DNA of 64,000 bases from Dysgonomonas sp. HGC4 (GTDB lineage Bacteria; Bacteroidota; Bacteroidia; Bacteroidales; Dysgonomonadaceae): assembly GCF_001261715.1 (NCBI RefSeq), contig NZ_CVRU01000020.1, positions 45,972-109,971 of the forward strand, read 5' to 3'. Position 1 is the first letter of the stretch; the number at the start of each line of letters is the position of its first letter. The position numbers were made by a program, and so were the translations under genes. The notes below the pieces were generated by a model. That model did not search any database. It was not told where the DNA came from and saw nothing but the letters and a program-made list of their open reading frames with translations. Of this stretch, positions 35,340-43,949 are shown piece by piece.

Positions 35340-38198
35340 TTAAAAATTGAACTTAGCCGAAAGGCTTATATTCTGTCCCGGATTGAATCTTCTAGTCGTT
35401 TGTTCTCTCTCGTGTAATACTCCAGCATCATCTATAAACTTTGGAAACTGTTTATAAAGAACATCCTGAGAGAATATATCTTTAATAGCTGCTGCAATCT
35501 CCAATTGTTTCCCTATTCGTTTAGTTACAGTAAAATCAAGTACATTTCGAGGCATTTCGTACATATCGGGTATATCGTCGTTAACTGTACTATTTTCGCT
35601 TTTACTCTTTAGCCCAATACCTACAATACGCTTTCCAATTATATTATACATAAGACCGGCAGTTAGTTGTAATGGATCGCTTTGGTAAAAGAAACCCGCA
35701 TTCACAAGAAAGGGTGATTGTCCTTGTAACGGACGTTCGTCCTCCGTGCTGTTTTCATCGAATTTGACTTTACTCTTTATCAATGATCCATTAATAACAG
35801 CCGAGAAATCTTTCAGCCCAATAAAATCAAGTCGTTTTTTCAGATCAACTTCAACTCCTAGATTTTGTCCCGACAAAGCATTTTCGAACGTAAATATTCG
35901 GCTTCCTCCACCCGTATTTATAAAAGTCCACTCAATCGGATTCTCGAAATGTTTATAGAAAAGCGCCACAGACACCAACTCCCCAGAGGATGGATATAAC
36001 TCGTATCTCAAATCCATATTCTGAATATAAGCTGCTTTCAAATTGGGGTTACCTTGTATTCTGTTGAAGAGGTCGAAGTCATAAAATGATGCGGGAGAAA
36101 CTTCTCTAAATTCAGGTCGATTGATTGACATCCCATAGGCAAATCGAAGAATATTTGATTTATCTAGATTATAACTCACATTTAATGATGGAAAAACATC
36201 TGTTGTTTTATATTCCGAATCTTTGGTTTCAAAACCCACCGGCGATATAAAGTTGGTCAACGTCATAATATCATGTTCGAAACGTGCACCTGCATAAATA
36301 TTAAACTTCTTATAAGGTATATTGATCGCCAGATAAGCTGCCAGAAGTTTATTATTCCCATCATAACTATCGACATTATTAGTAGATTCGTTAATGTACA
36401 GTCTATTTGCTCCAAAATTTTCAGGAATAAGAATATCCTTCACAACATCTCCAAAGCGGAAACTATAAGGAAAATAATCTTCATTGTATAAAAAATCAAA
36501 GTCTCGGGTATTATAGTCCTTCACTTTATACTCTCCATAAAAACCACCTTTTAAGGTTGAAGTAATAGATGAGTTGATCTTCAAATCGTGCGAATAATTT
36601 GCAGCTGCATTATATGTATATTCACTTAAGTCTATAAAATTTCGTTCAATGTCAGCCTGAGAGATGTACATCTGACCATTAAATGGATCTTCCGCAGTAG
36701 AAGCATTTTCGGTACGATTAATCATTCTCCGATCCGGCTGATTCTTATTAGCATAAGAGAAGCCCAAAGTCCAATCTAATTTATCAGCAAAAGGCAGAGT
36801 ATGTTTTCCGGTAAACTGCCCCGAATAAGTAGTTCTACTTGAATATAAATACTCTTCTCTCTCTTGTCTTTTCGAACGACCGCTTGTATAATCCGTTCCT
36901 TCACGAAATGTATAACGATCTTGACCTAACTGATTGAAGATATTCTGAAATTCATAGTGATTATCCTTATTCGAAATAAAAGACAAGTTAACCATTGCTC
37001 CCAATCGGGCATTTGTGTTATACTGATTATCACTATAATCGTTATCTAATTCTGTTTTATCTGATATATCATTATACACCTCATACTGAGCATTTCTCAT
37101 ATTCATCAGTGTACGACTGGTGTAACTGTAATTCACGGCACTCGTCAATCCCCATTGTTGTCCGCCCTCCGTATTAATACGTCTGCTCATGGCAAAGGAG
37201 AATCTCTGATCAGGCAAAGGACTCTTTGTCTTTATAGCCCAATTATTATTGAATCCATTCTTAGTTACAGCATCTATCATTTCGGTATTATCAGCATCAA
37301 GCCTGAATGGAACAATATTTCTTAAACTTCGGTGTCCGTTATCGAATCCAAGGAAATCCGTCGAACTTCCGGGATTGTATTTAAAATCTTCAAATTGCGT
37401 TTGAGCGTTAAATCCAGTTCCGTAACTAATCTCCATCGAATTTTCACTCGGAATTCCTTTAGTTGCTACCTTAACAAAACCTCCTGAGAAATCGGCTGGT
37501 AATTCGGGCTGTGGCGATTTAACTATCATAATATTTTCAATCTGAGAACTAGGAATCAAATCGAAAGAAAAAGACCGACTATCAGCTTCCGAACTCGGTG
37601 TAGCACTATTGTTGATCCATACATTATTGTATCGCTGAGATAATCCTCGGGCTACAATAAATTTGTTATCCATAATTGAGATTCCGGGAATTCTTCGTAT
37701 AACTTCTGAAGCATCCCTATCCTGATTTCTAGATATTTGCTGTGATGACACTCCGCTAACAATTCCATTCGCATTTTTCATAGAGTTAAGTAACGACACC
37801 TCCGAATTAATTCTTGCCATGGCTACCACAACAACTTCGTTCAAGGCATTAAGTGATTCCTGCATAGGAATATTAAGTTTTGTTACCTCTCCTCTCTTTA
37901 CTTCTACATCTGTTACTTCCAAGGCACTATATGAGAGATACGACGCTACAACAGTATGCTTGCCGGCTCCTACATTTAGTTCATAATTACCATCTGCATC
38001 GCTCATCACTCCTTGTGTTGTATTTTTTATCGAAACGGCTACTCCGGGTAAGGTTTCACCAGTTTTGGCATCTGTTACAATTCCCCTAATGGAGGTTTGC
38101 GAAAACAATACACTTGCAACAAGTAGAGCGAACACTGTTAAGGTCAATTTTAATACGTAATTCTTTTCTTCTGAAATAAGATAATCTTGATTGTGCAT
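35340..38198 (-). CDS. TonB-dependent outer-membrane receptor
   Basis: 952 residues from ATG 38198. A signal peptide (LTVFALLVASVLFSQ) is followed by a carboxypeptidase-regulatory-like domain (TSIRGIVTDAKTGETLPGVA, about 37-120), a plug domain (VVVAMARINSEVSLL onward, with IPGISIMDNKFIVARGLSQR) and a long 22-strand-type barrel ending in FNPGQNISLSAKFNF, whose last Phe is the barrel assembly signal. It imports a ligand using TonB energy. There is no SusC-type signature and no SusD neighbour. GTG at 38228 is an alternative, less likely start. Confidence 0.9.
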   Translation of the reverse strand: MHNQDYLISEEKNYVLKLTLTVFALLVASVLFSQTSIRGIVTDAKTGETLPGVAVSIKNTTQGVMSDADGNYELNVGAGKHTVVASYLSYSALEVTDVEVKRGEVTKLNIPMQESLNALNEVVVVAMARINSEVSLLNSMKNANGIVSGVSSQQISRNQDRDASEVIRRIPGISIMDNKFIVARGLSQRYNNVWINNSATPSSEADSRSFSFDLIPSSQIENIMIVKSPQPELPADFSGGFVKVATKGIPSENSMEISYGTGFNAQTQFEDFKYNPGSSTDFLGFDNGHRSLRNIVPFRLDADNTEMIDAVTKNGFNNNWAIKTKSPLPDQRFSFAMSRRINTEGGQQWGLTSAVNYSYTSRTLMNMRNAQYEVYNDISDKTELDNDYSDNQYNTNARLGAMVNLSFISNKDNHYEFQNIFNQLGQDRYTFREGTDYTSGRSKRQEREEYLYSSRTTYSGQFTGKHTLPFADKLDWTLGFSYANKNQPDRRMINRTENASTAEDPFNGQMYISQADIERNFIDLSEYTYNAAANYSHDLKINSSITSTLKGGFYGEYKVKDYNTRDFDFLYNEDYFPYSFRFGDVVKDILIPENFGANRLYINESTNNVDSYDGNNKLLAAYLAINIPYKKFNIYAGARFEHDIMTLTNFISPVGFETKDSEYKTTDVFPSLNVSYNLDKSNILRFAYGMSINRPEFREVSPASFYDFDLFNRIQGNPNLKAAYIQNMDLRYELYPSSGELVSVALFYKHFENPIEWTFINTGGGSRIFTFENALSGQNLGVEVDLKKRLDFIGLKDFSAVINGSLIKSKVKFDENSTEDERPLQGQSPFLVNAGFFYQSDPLQLTAGLMYNIIGKRIVGIGLKSKSENSTVNDDIPDMYEMPRNVLDFTVTKRIGKQLEIAAAIKDIFSQDVLYKQFPKFIDDAGVLHEREQTTRRFNPGQNISLSAKFNF

Positions 38199-38606
38199 AT
38201 AAATTCTAATTTTCTCTACACAAATCACTCGCTTTATTGTTACAGAGCAGCATCAAAAGAGATAAGGTTAGGTAACAAAATAATTACTTTTTTATGACAG
38301 AATTTACAAGAAAACCCAAAACAGGATAACAATGTGTCGATCTAAATACTTTTAACTGATAAATCTTACATTTTAGAACATTTTCAGGTCATTCGATCCA
38401 ACTTATTCCTCTTCTTGTATGAAATAGAATTATAGAAAGGCTTATCTTTATGCCTTGAAAAGTTTAAGACCTCAGACCTTTTTATTGATTTGGTAGATAA
38501 AACAAACCTAAAAGGTTACAGCCTGAGATAGACTAGCAAATACTTACTATTACTTGGTATTTGATCAATCGAATGACGTTGAAATAAACATTTTACTGTA
38601 CCTATT
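38199..38606. other. Divergent intergenic region, TonB receptor / nadA
   Basis: A gap of about 400 bases between divergently transcribed genes. No exact TAnnTTTG box was found in either direction. It contains a direct repeat AGACCT-C-AGACCT (38467-38479), related to the AGGTC/GACCT palindromes elsewhere, but no gene is supported. Regulator sites for the receptor would be expected here, yet none stands out. Confidence 0.45.
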
Positions 38607-39614
38607 ATGCCTCAACAACTAGAAAACGCCATAAAAACATTATCTCAAAAGGGATACTTGGATATGGAAATTCCGAAAGGAATAGATTTGATAGCAGAAA
38701 TAAATAAACTGCGTAAAGAAAAAAATGCAATTATACTAGCCCATTATTACCAAACAGGCGATATTCAAGATATAGCCGACTATTTGGGCGACAGTTTACA
38801 ATTAGCAAGAGCTGCCGAGAAAACAGATGCTGATATGATTGTATTCTGCGGCGTTCATTTTATGGCTGAGACTGCAAAAATCGTAAACCCTACGAAAAAA
38901 GTAGTTCTACCCGATACTTTGGCCGGATGCTCTTTAGCCGACTCTTGCTCGGGTGAAGGTCTTAGAGAAATGAGAAAGCAATATCCCAATGCAATAGTAA
39001 TAAGCTACATCAATTGCGATTCGACAGTAAAAGCAGAGAGTGACATTATAGTAACCTCATCTAATGCCGAGCATATTATAAATGCACTGCCCCTAGATCA
39101 GGAAATAATATTTGCACCCGATAAAAACCTTGGAGCTTACCTTAACCAAGTAACAGGTCGGAAAATGATTCTGTGGAATGGAGCCTGTTATGTACACGAA
39201 GCTTTTTCGTTAGAAAGAATTGCTCAGCAAATGCTTGACAATCCTAAAGCTAAATTGATAGCTCACCCCGAAGCAAAAGCACCTCTTCTGAAAGTAGCCA
39301 GCTATGTCGGCTCTACCTCCAACCTGCTCAATTATGTAGTAGAAGATAGCGGTACCGAATATATTGTTGCCACCGAAGAAGGTATTCTACACGAAATGCA
39401 GAAGAAAGCGCCTAATAAAAAGCTGATTCCTGCATTAGTAAATGACAAGAGTTGTAATTGTGGAGAATGTGCATTTATGAAACTCAATACCATGCAAAAA
39501 CTATACTTGTGCATGAAGTATGAGTTACCCGAAATAACATTGGATGAAGATTTACGCATAAAAGCCCTTCAACCAATCAATAGAATGCTTGAAATGTCAA
39601 AAGCCATTAAGTAA
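38607..39614 (+). CDS. nadA: Quinolinate synthase A
   Basis: 335 residues. It condenses iminoaspartate with dihydroxyacetone phosphate to quinolinate. Three conserved cysteines that bind the [4Fe-4S] cluster can be placed in CSLADSC, NGACYVHEAF and NCGECAFMKLN. ILAHYYQTGDIQDIADYLGDSL and FCGVHFMAETAKI are family blocks. An alternative start at Met20 (MEIPKGID) is possible. First gene of nadABC. Confidence 0.95.
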   Translation: MPQQLENAIKTLSQKGYLDMEIPKGIDLIAEINKLRKEKNAIILAHYYQTGDIQDIADYLGDSLQLARAAEKTDADMIVFCGVHFMAETAKIVNPTKKVVLPDTLAGCSLADSCSGEGLREMRKQYPNAIVISYINCDSTVKAESDIIVTSSNAEHIINALPLDQEIIFAPDKNLGAYLNQVTGRKMILWNGACYVHEAFSLERIAQQMLDNPKAKLIAHPEAKAPLLKVASYVGSTSNLLNYVVEDSGTEYIVATEEGILHEMQKKAPNKKLIPALVNDKSCNCGECAFMKLNTMQKLYLCMKYELPEITLDEDLRIKALQPINRMLEMSKAIK

Positions 39615-39615
39615 G

Positions 39616-39630
39616 GAGGTCATAGACCTC
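39616..39630 (+). repeat. Palindrome GAGGTC-ATA-GACCTC after nadA
   Basis: A 6-bp inverted repeat with ATA loop, followed by TTTTATT, directly after the nadA stop. It could be a weak internal terminator or a processing site within nadABC. It belongs to the AGGTC-N3-GACCT set. Confidence 0.5.
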
Positions 39631-39682
39631 TTTTATTGCTTTACAATTATAATAACCGAAGGTAGTTATAACATTTAAAAAG

Positions 39683-41263
39683 ATGATTTACACAGATATC
39701 TTAGTTATCGGATCGGGTATATCAGGATTGTCTTATGCTCTGAAAGTAGCACAAGAAAGACCTGACGCCACAATTACAATAATAACTAAATCGGACGACG
39801 AAGAGTCCAACACCAAATATGCACAGGGCGGAGTTGCAGTAGTAACTAACTTCGAAACAGATAGCTTCGAAAAACACATCGAAGACACCCTAAGAGCAGG
39901 TGGTGGATTATGTAATCGGGAAGTTGTAGAAATTGTAATAAAGGAAGGGCCTCAACGAATCAAAGAAATTATTGATTGGGGCGTTAACTTCGACAAAAAT
40001 AGCAGCAACACTTACGATTTAGGCAGAGAGGGTGGCCATACCGAAAACAGAGTTATACATCATAAAGATATAACCGGAGCCGAGATTGAAAGAGCATTAT
40101 TAGATGCTATCAATAAACTAGAGAATACCCAACTACTGAATCATCATTATGTAATTGACCTCATTACCGAGCATCATATTCCTAATGAACCATTCGATAA
40201 ATACAGCCTCAATTGTTATGGAGCCTATGTTCTTGACCTAAAAACACAGCAGGTCAAAAAAATGTCGGCAAAAATAACATTAATGGCGACAGGAGGATGT
40301 GGGCATGTATATAAAAACACCACCAATCCTACCATTGCAACAGGAGACGGCATAGGTCTAGCCCATCGGGCAAAGGCTAAGATAAGCAATATGCAGTTTA
40401 TCCAATTTCATCCCACAGCATTTTATAGTAATCGCCCCGGACAATTGTCTTTAATCTCGGAAGCAGTAAGAGGTTTCGGAGCAAAATTGCGTACTGCCTC
40501 GGGAGAACCTTTTATGCATAAATACGACGAAAGAGAAGAACTTGCATCGCGTGATATTGTGGCAAGAGCCATAGACAGTGAAATGAAACTACGAGGAGAC
40601 GACTTTGTATGTCTCGATTGCAGATCTCTTAACAGAGAAGAATTTTTGAAACACTTCCCCAATATATATCAACAATGTATGGATGAAGGGTATGATATGT
40701 TTAAGGACTTAATACCCGTAGTACCAGCCAGTCATTACTTGTGTGGAGGCATCGATGTAGATACATTCGGACAAAGCACAATTAAGAATATGTTTGCTGT
40801 TGGCGAGTGTTCCAACACAGGACTACATGGTGCTAACCGTTTAGCCTCAAATTCTTTATTGGAAGCATTGGTATTCGGACACCGTGCAGCCATAAAAACA
40901 GTGGAACGCTTAAATGAAGATAAATTCAATTACATCAACCTGAATAAAGTTCCCGAATGGAATGAAAAAGGATTGAAAGTAAATGAAGAAATGGTTCTTT
41001 TAAACTACCTACGTAAACAATTGCAAGTATTGATGAGCGACCTTGTAGGAATTGTACGCTCAAATAGTCGACTTGAATTGGCAAAGCAAAAAGAAGAAGA
41101 GATATACAGAGCAGTAAAAGAGATATACAATTTCTCTTTTCTGTCACCTCAACTATCAGAATTAAGAAACTTAGTAAGTGTAGCCTATCTGATCATCACA
41201 CAAAGCATAGAGCAGAAAGAGAACAGAGGTGCATTTTACAACAAAAGCCTAGACAAAAAATGA
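39683..41263 (+). CDS. nadB: L-aspartate oxidase
   Basis: 526 residues, an FAD enzyme that oxidises aspartate to iminoaspartate for NadA. FAD motif DILVIGSGISGLSYALKVAQ (about 5-24), then TKYAQGGVAVV (about 51-61) and the active-site region GREGGHTENRVIHHKDITGA. HYLCGGIDVDTFGQS and GANRLASNSLLEALVFGH close the flavin site. It could be confused with FrdA, but length, GGIDVDTFGQS and the neighbours settle it. The stop overlaps nadC by four bases. Confidence 0.95.
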   Translation: MIYTDILVIGSGISGLSYALKVAQERPDATITIITKSDDEESNTKYAQGGVAVVTNFETDSFEKHIEDTLRAGGGLCNREVVEIVIKEGPQRIKEIIDWGVNFDKNSSNTYDLGREGGHTENRVIHHKDITGAEIERALLDAINKLENTQLLNHHYVIDLITEHHIPNEPFDKYSLNCYGAYVLDLKTQQVKKMSAKITLMATGGCGHVYKNTTNPTIATGDGIGLAHRAKAKISNMQFIQFHPTAFYSNRPGQLSLISEAVRGFGAKLRTASGEPFMHKYDEREELASRDIVARAIDSEMKLRGDDFVCLDCRSLNREEFLKHFPNIYQQCMDEGYDMFKDLIPVVPASHYLCGGIDVDTFGQSTIKNMFAVGECSNTGLHGANRLASNSLLEALVFGHRAAIKTVERLNEDKFNYINLNKVPEWNEKGLKVNEEMVLLNYLRKQLQVLMSDLVGIVRSNSRLELAKQKEEEIYRAVKEIYNFSFLSPQLSELRNLVSVAYLIITQSIEQKENRGAFYNKSLDKK

Positions 41264-42120
41264 ACAGACCAATATACGTAACCAACGAAAGATTACAGCA
41301 TTTTATTACCCAAGCTATCAAAGAAGACCTCGGTGATGGAGACCACTCTACACTAGCCAGCGTACCCGAACATTTACAACAAAGAGCTAGACTTTTGGTG
41401 AAAGATGATTGTGTACTTGCAGGTGTTGAGCTAGCTAAAGAAATCTTTCATCACTACGATAAGAATCTCAAAATAGAGGTATTCAAAAATGATGGAGACC
41501 AAGTTGTAAAAGGAGACGTTGCTCTAACCGTTGAGGGATCTGCGCGCTCTATCTTGAGTATGGAACGCTTCGTACTGAATTGCATGCAACGCATGAGTGG
41601 CATTGCCAGTAGTGCACGCGAAATGGCTTTACTTGTAGCAAATACCGATACTAAAATATTAGATACCCGAAAAACCACTCCAAATTTTCGCATGTGTGAA
41701 AAATGGGCAGTTTATATAGGTGGGGCAACCAATCACCGTTACGGATTGTATGATATGATTATGCTCAAAGATAATCACAACGACTATGCAGGAGGCATAA
41801 CCAAGGCAGTTGCTTCAACGGTAAAATACTTACAAGAAAATAACAAATCGCTAAAAATAGAGGTCGAAACTCGAAACTTAGAGGAAGTAAAAGAAGCGCT
41901 TGCAACCAATGCCGTAGACATTATCATGCTAGATAACATGAGCCTCGATCAGATGAGCGAAGCTGTAAAACTAATCGGCAATAAAGCTAAAACCGAAGCA
42001 TCGGGAGGAATAACCAAAGAATCGGTACAAGCCATTGCTAAAACAGGTGTTAATTTTATATCATCCGGATCGATTATCTATTCTGCTCCCAATATTGATT
42101 TGAGTCTAAAAGCATTTTAA
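41260..42120 (+). CDS. nadC: Nicotinate-nucleotide pyrophosphorylase (quinolinate phosphoribosyltransferase)
   Basis: 286 residues. It converts quinolinate and PRPP to nicotinate mononucleotide. Motifs include EDLGDGDHSTLASVP, ILDTRKTTPNFRMCEKWAVYIGGATNHRYG, DMIMLKDNHNDY, IEVETRNLEE and the phosphate-binding EASGGIT...ISSGSI end. It overlaps nadB (ATGA), so nadA-B-C form one de novo NAD pathway unit. Confidence 0.96.
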   Translation: MNRPIYVTNERLQHFITQAIKEDLGDGDHSTLASVPEHLQQRARLLVKDDCVLAGVELAKEIFHHYDKNLKIEVFKNDGDQVVKGDVALTVEGSARSILSMERFVLNCMQRMSGIASSAREMALLVANTDTKILDTRKTTPNFRMCEKWAVYIGGATNHRYGLYDMIMLKDNHNDYAGGITKAVASTVKYLQENNKSLKIEVETRNLEEVKEALATNAVDIIMLDNMSLDQMSEAVKLIGNKAKTEASGGITKESVQAIAKTGVNFISSGSIIYSAPNIDLSLKAF

Positions 42121-42227
42121 TACTTAATACGTTCTTTGACTAAAAGAAAAGTGCCTGATATTTTCATACACTAAAGATGAATTTATTAGAAATTCTTTAT
42201 ATTTTTATCACGGAGTCTAAATATGTG

Positions 42228-42301
42228 TATCTTTGTACCCTTAGGTTTCGGATATTTTCACCGTACATTAAGTATAACTATAAGTGTTAGTTATAACTTT
42301 G
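42228..42301 (+). promoter_or_regulatory. Tandem -7 boxes upstream of the BadF-type kinase gene
   Basis: Two exact TAnnTTTG boxes: TATCTTTG at 42228-42235 and TAACTTTG at 42294-42301. Their centres are 66 bases apart. Neither has a clean TTTG at -33. They may be alternative promoters for the gene at 42346. Confidence 0.45.
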
Positions 42302-42345
42302 CAGTAGGATATCAAACTCTAACTTTTATTTAAAGACCTCAAAAC

Positions 42346-43191
42346 GTGATACTATTAGCAGAAAGCGGATCTACAAAAACAGAATGGTGCCTAGTAAATG
42401 ATGATGGAATTATCGAACGTTATTTAACAGATGGTATAAATCCCTACTTTCAATCGAGAAGGGAGATTAGTCATATTGTACGATTACAACTCCCTCCCGT
42501 ATTTTTCAAACTAAAAGCGAACACTATTTATTTTTATGGTGCAGGCTGCTCTTCAACAGCAAAAAAAGATACTGTAAAAGCGTCCTTAGAAGCACAATTC
42601 AGAACACCAGCCATAGTAGAAAGTGACCTTATTGGCTCGGCTCGATCTCTTTTTGGCAGTGAAAAGGGAATAGCATGTATCTTAGGAACAGGCTCTAATT
42701 CTTGCTTCTATGATGGAGATTCTATCATAAAGAATGTGAAACCTCTGGGATATATTTTAGGAGACGAAGGTAGTGGAGCTTCATTAGGGAAAGCTTTTTT
42801 AGCAGATTGCTTAAAAGGATTGGCTCCAGAGGAACTGTCTGTTCCTTTTTTCGATAAATATGGAATTGACCCTGATCAGATATTAGACTATATCTATACC
42901 AAGCCTTCTCCTAACAAATTACTTTCTTTACTTTCAATTTTTCTTTACGAAAATCTTGGTCATCCTTACGCTAAGGACTTAGTATATCAGAATCTGAAAT
43001 CGTTTTTTGTGAGAAATATTCAACAATACGATTACAAAAACTATCCGGTACGTTTTGTTGGCTCTCTGGCTAATATGTATGCCTCTCTACTAAAACAAAT
43101 TGCAAAAGAACTGAACGTCAAGATTGATCTTATTCTCGAGAATCCGATGAATGGACTTATAGCATATCATAAATCGAAAGGTAGATTATAA
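42346..43191 (+). CDS. BadF/BadG-type ATPase, N-acetylglucosamine kinase-like
   Basis: 281 residues of the ASKHA sugar kinase fold. Phosphate-1 loop ILLAESGSTKTEWCLVND (about 2-19), then FYGAGCSSTAKKD, GIACILGTGSNSCFYDG (phosphate 2) and LGDEGSGASLGKAFLADCL. GTG is the start. These proteins in Bacteroidales are usually annotated as N-acetylglucosamine kinase; the substrate is not proven by sequence. Probably monocistronic, since nadC is on the same strand but 225 bases away with promoters between. Confidence 0.8.
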   Translation: MILLAESGSTKTEWCLVNDDGIIERYLTDGINPYFQSRREISHIVRLQLPPVFFKLKANTIYFYGAGCSSTAKKDTVKASLEAQFRTPAIVESDLIGSARSLFGSEKGIACILGTGSNSCFYDGDSIIKNVKPLGYILGDEGSGASLGKAFLADCLKGLAPEELSVPFFDKYGIDPDQILDYIYTKPSPNKLLSLLSIFLYENLGHPYAKDLVYQNLKSFFVRNIQQYDYKNYPVRFVGSLANMYASLLKQIAKELNVKIDLILENPMNGLIAYHKSKGRL

Positions 43192-43241
43192 AAAATAGTT
43201 GAGGAGTAGATAAGTTTTACCAACTTGTTTACTGAATTAAC

Positions 43242-43390
43242 TTATCTTTCAAGAAATATCCGATATAAGACTTTGCACATTTCATTCATATTGTGCTCAA
43301 TAATCACTACGGTATGATCTCTCACAATCAAAGAGATGAAAGTCTTTAAATAAAATTTACATCGTGGAAGTGAAGTCCCAGTGTAAGTTA
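43242..43390 (-). pseudogene. Decayed 3' fragment of a second uvrA
   Basis: Read on the minus strand, this stretch encodes LTLGLHFHDV in one frame. After a one-base shift it continues FYLKTFISLIVRDHTVVIIE, then HNMN, and ends MCKVLYRIFLER and stop. Intact UvrA has [35 protein letters not shown] and, near the end, [14 protein letters not shown]. The matched core is about two-thirds identical at the DNA level by hand count. The fragment has a frameshift, and roughly 40 codons are deleted after HNMN. It is a non-functional remnant, separated from the intact gene by one hypothetical gene. Confidence 0.8.
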
Positions 43391-43408
43391 TAGATGTATC
43401 AACCCTTT

Positions 43409-43879
43409 TTAGCTTTTATTTATAAATATCCTACTCAACCTCTCTGATAAAGTTGGCTTATACACCTGGAAATTATTTTCATATGCCATTTCAGCATATG
43501 GTCTGCTTCTATATACATTTCCATCTTTGTCTTCCAATATAGCTAAACAACCGAAAATTTTTCGAATTCTATTTTCCGGTGATATATAAATTTCAAAAAC
43601 TGCTTTCATGATAAAGTCATCAGGAAACCCATTGTTTATCAACTCTTTTCCAATAGTTTGCTGTAAAAAATGTAATTGACTTGTGATCTGAGTTATTTGG
43701 AGTTCTTGTGGAAATACTTTTTGATTTATAATGTCAATTCGAATATCCTTTACACTTTTTTCGTTAGCAGCATTCCAAATCCAATCTGCCATATAACCCT
43801 TTTCATAGTAAAACATTGTACTGAAATACTGCTGTATTAGACTGTTAGGAAGTCCATTTAGATTTTTCTTTTTTCCCAT
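43409..43879 (-). CDS. Hypothetical protein between uvrA and a uvrA remnant
   Basis: 156 residues, not recognised. Predicted soluble with no signal peptide, mixed alpha/beta. The N-terminus MGKKKNLNGLPNSLIQQYFS is basic; WIWNAANEKSVKDIRIDIIN and IRKIFGCLAILEDKDGNVYR are notable blocks. Codon use looks like the genome. It lies 70 bases downstream of uvrA on the same strand, with the uvrA remnant 18 bases beyond its own stop. That placement suggests it arrived with, or caused, a rearrangement at the uvrA end. Confidence 0.55.
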   Translation of the reverse strand: MGKKKNLNGLPNSLIQQYFSTMFYYEKGYMADWIWNAANEKSVKDIRIDIINQKVFPQELQITQITSQLHFLQQTIGKELINNGFPDDFIMKAVFEIYISPENRIRKIFGCLAILEDKDGNVYRSRPYAEMAYENNFQVYKPTLSERLSRIFINKS

Positions 43880-43949
43880 TTTTTCAATGTCTTAAAATGT
43901 TCTCAAAGCACAAGGAGATTTGATTTTTGTAAAATCAATACACTTCTAC

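Noticed and set aside
43208..43247. AGATAAGTT/AACTTATCT inverted repeat after the BadF-type gene as a terminator
   Set aside because: The 22-base loop, lack of a T tract and overlap of its right arm with the uvrA remnant's stop region make a terminator doubtful.
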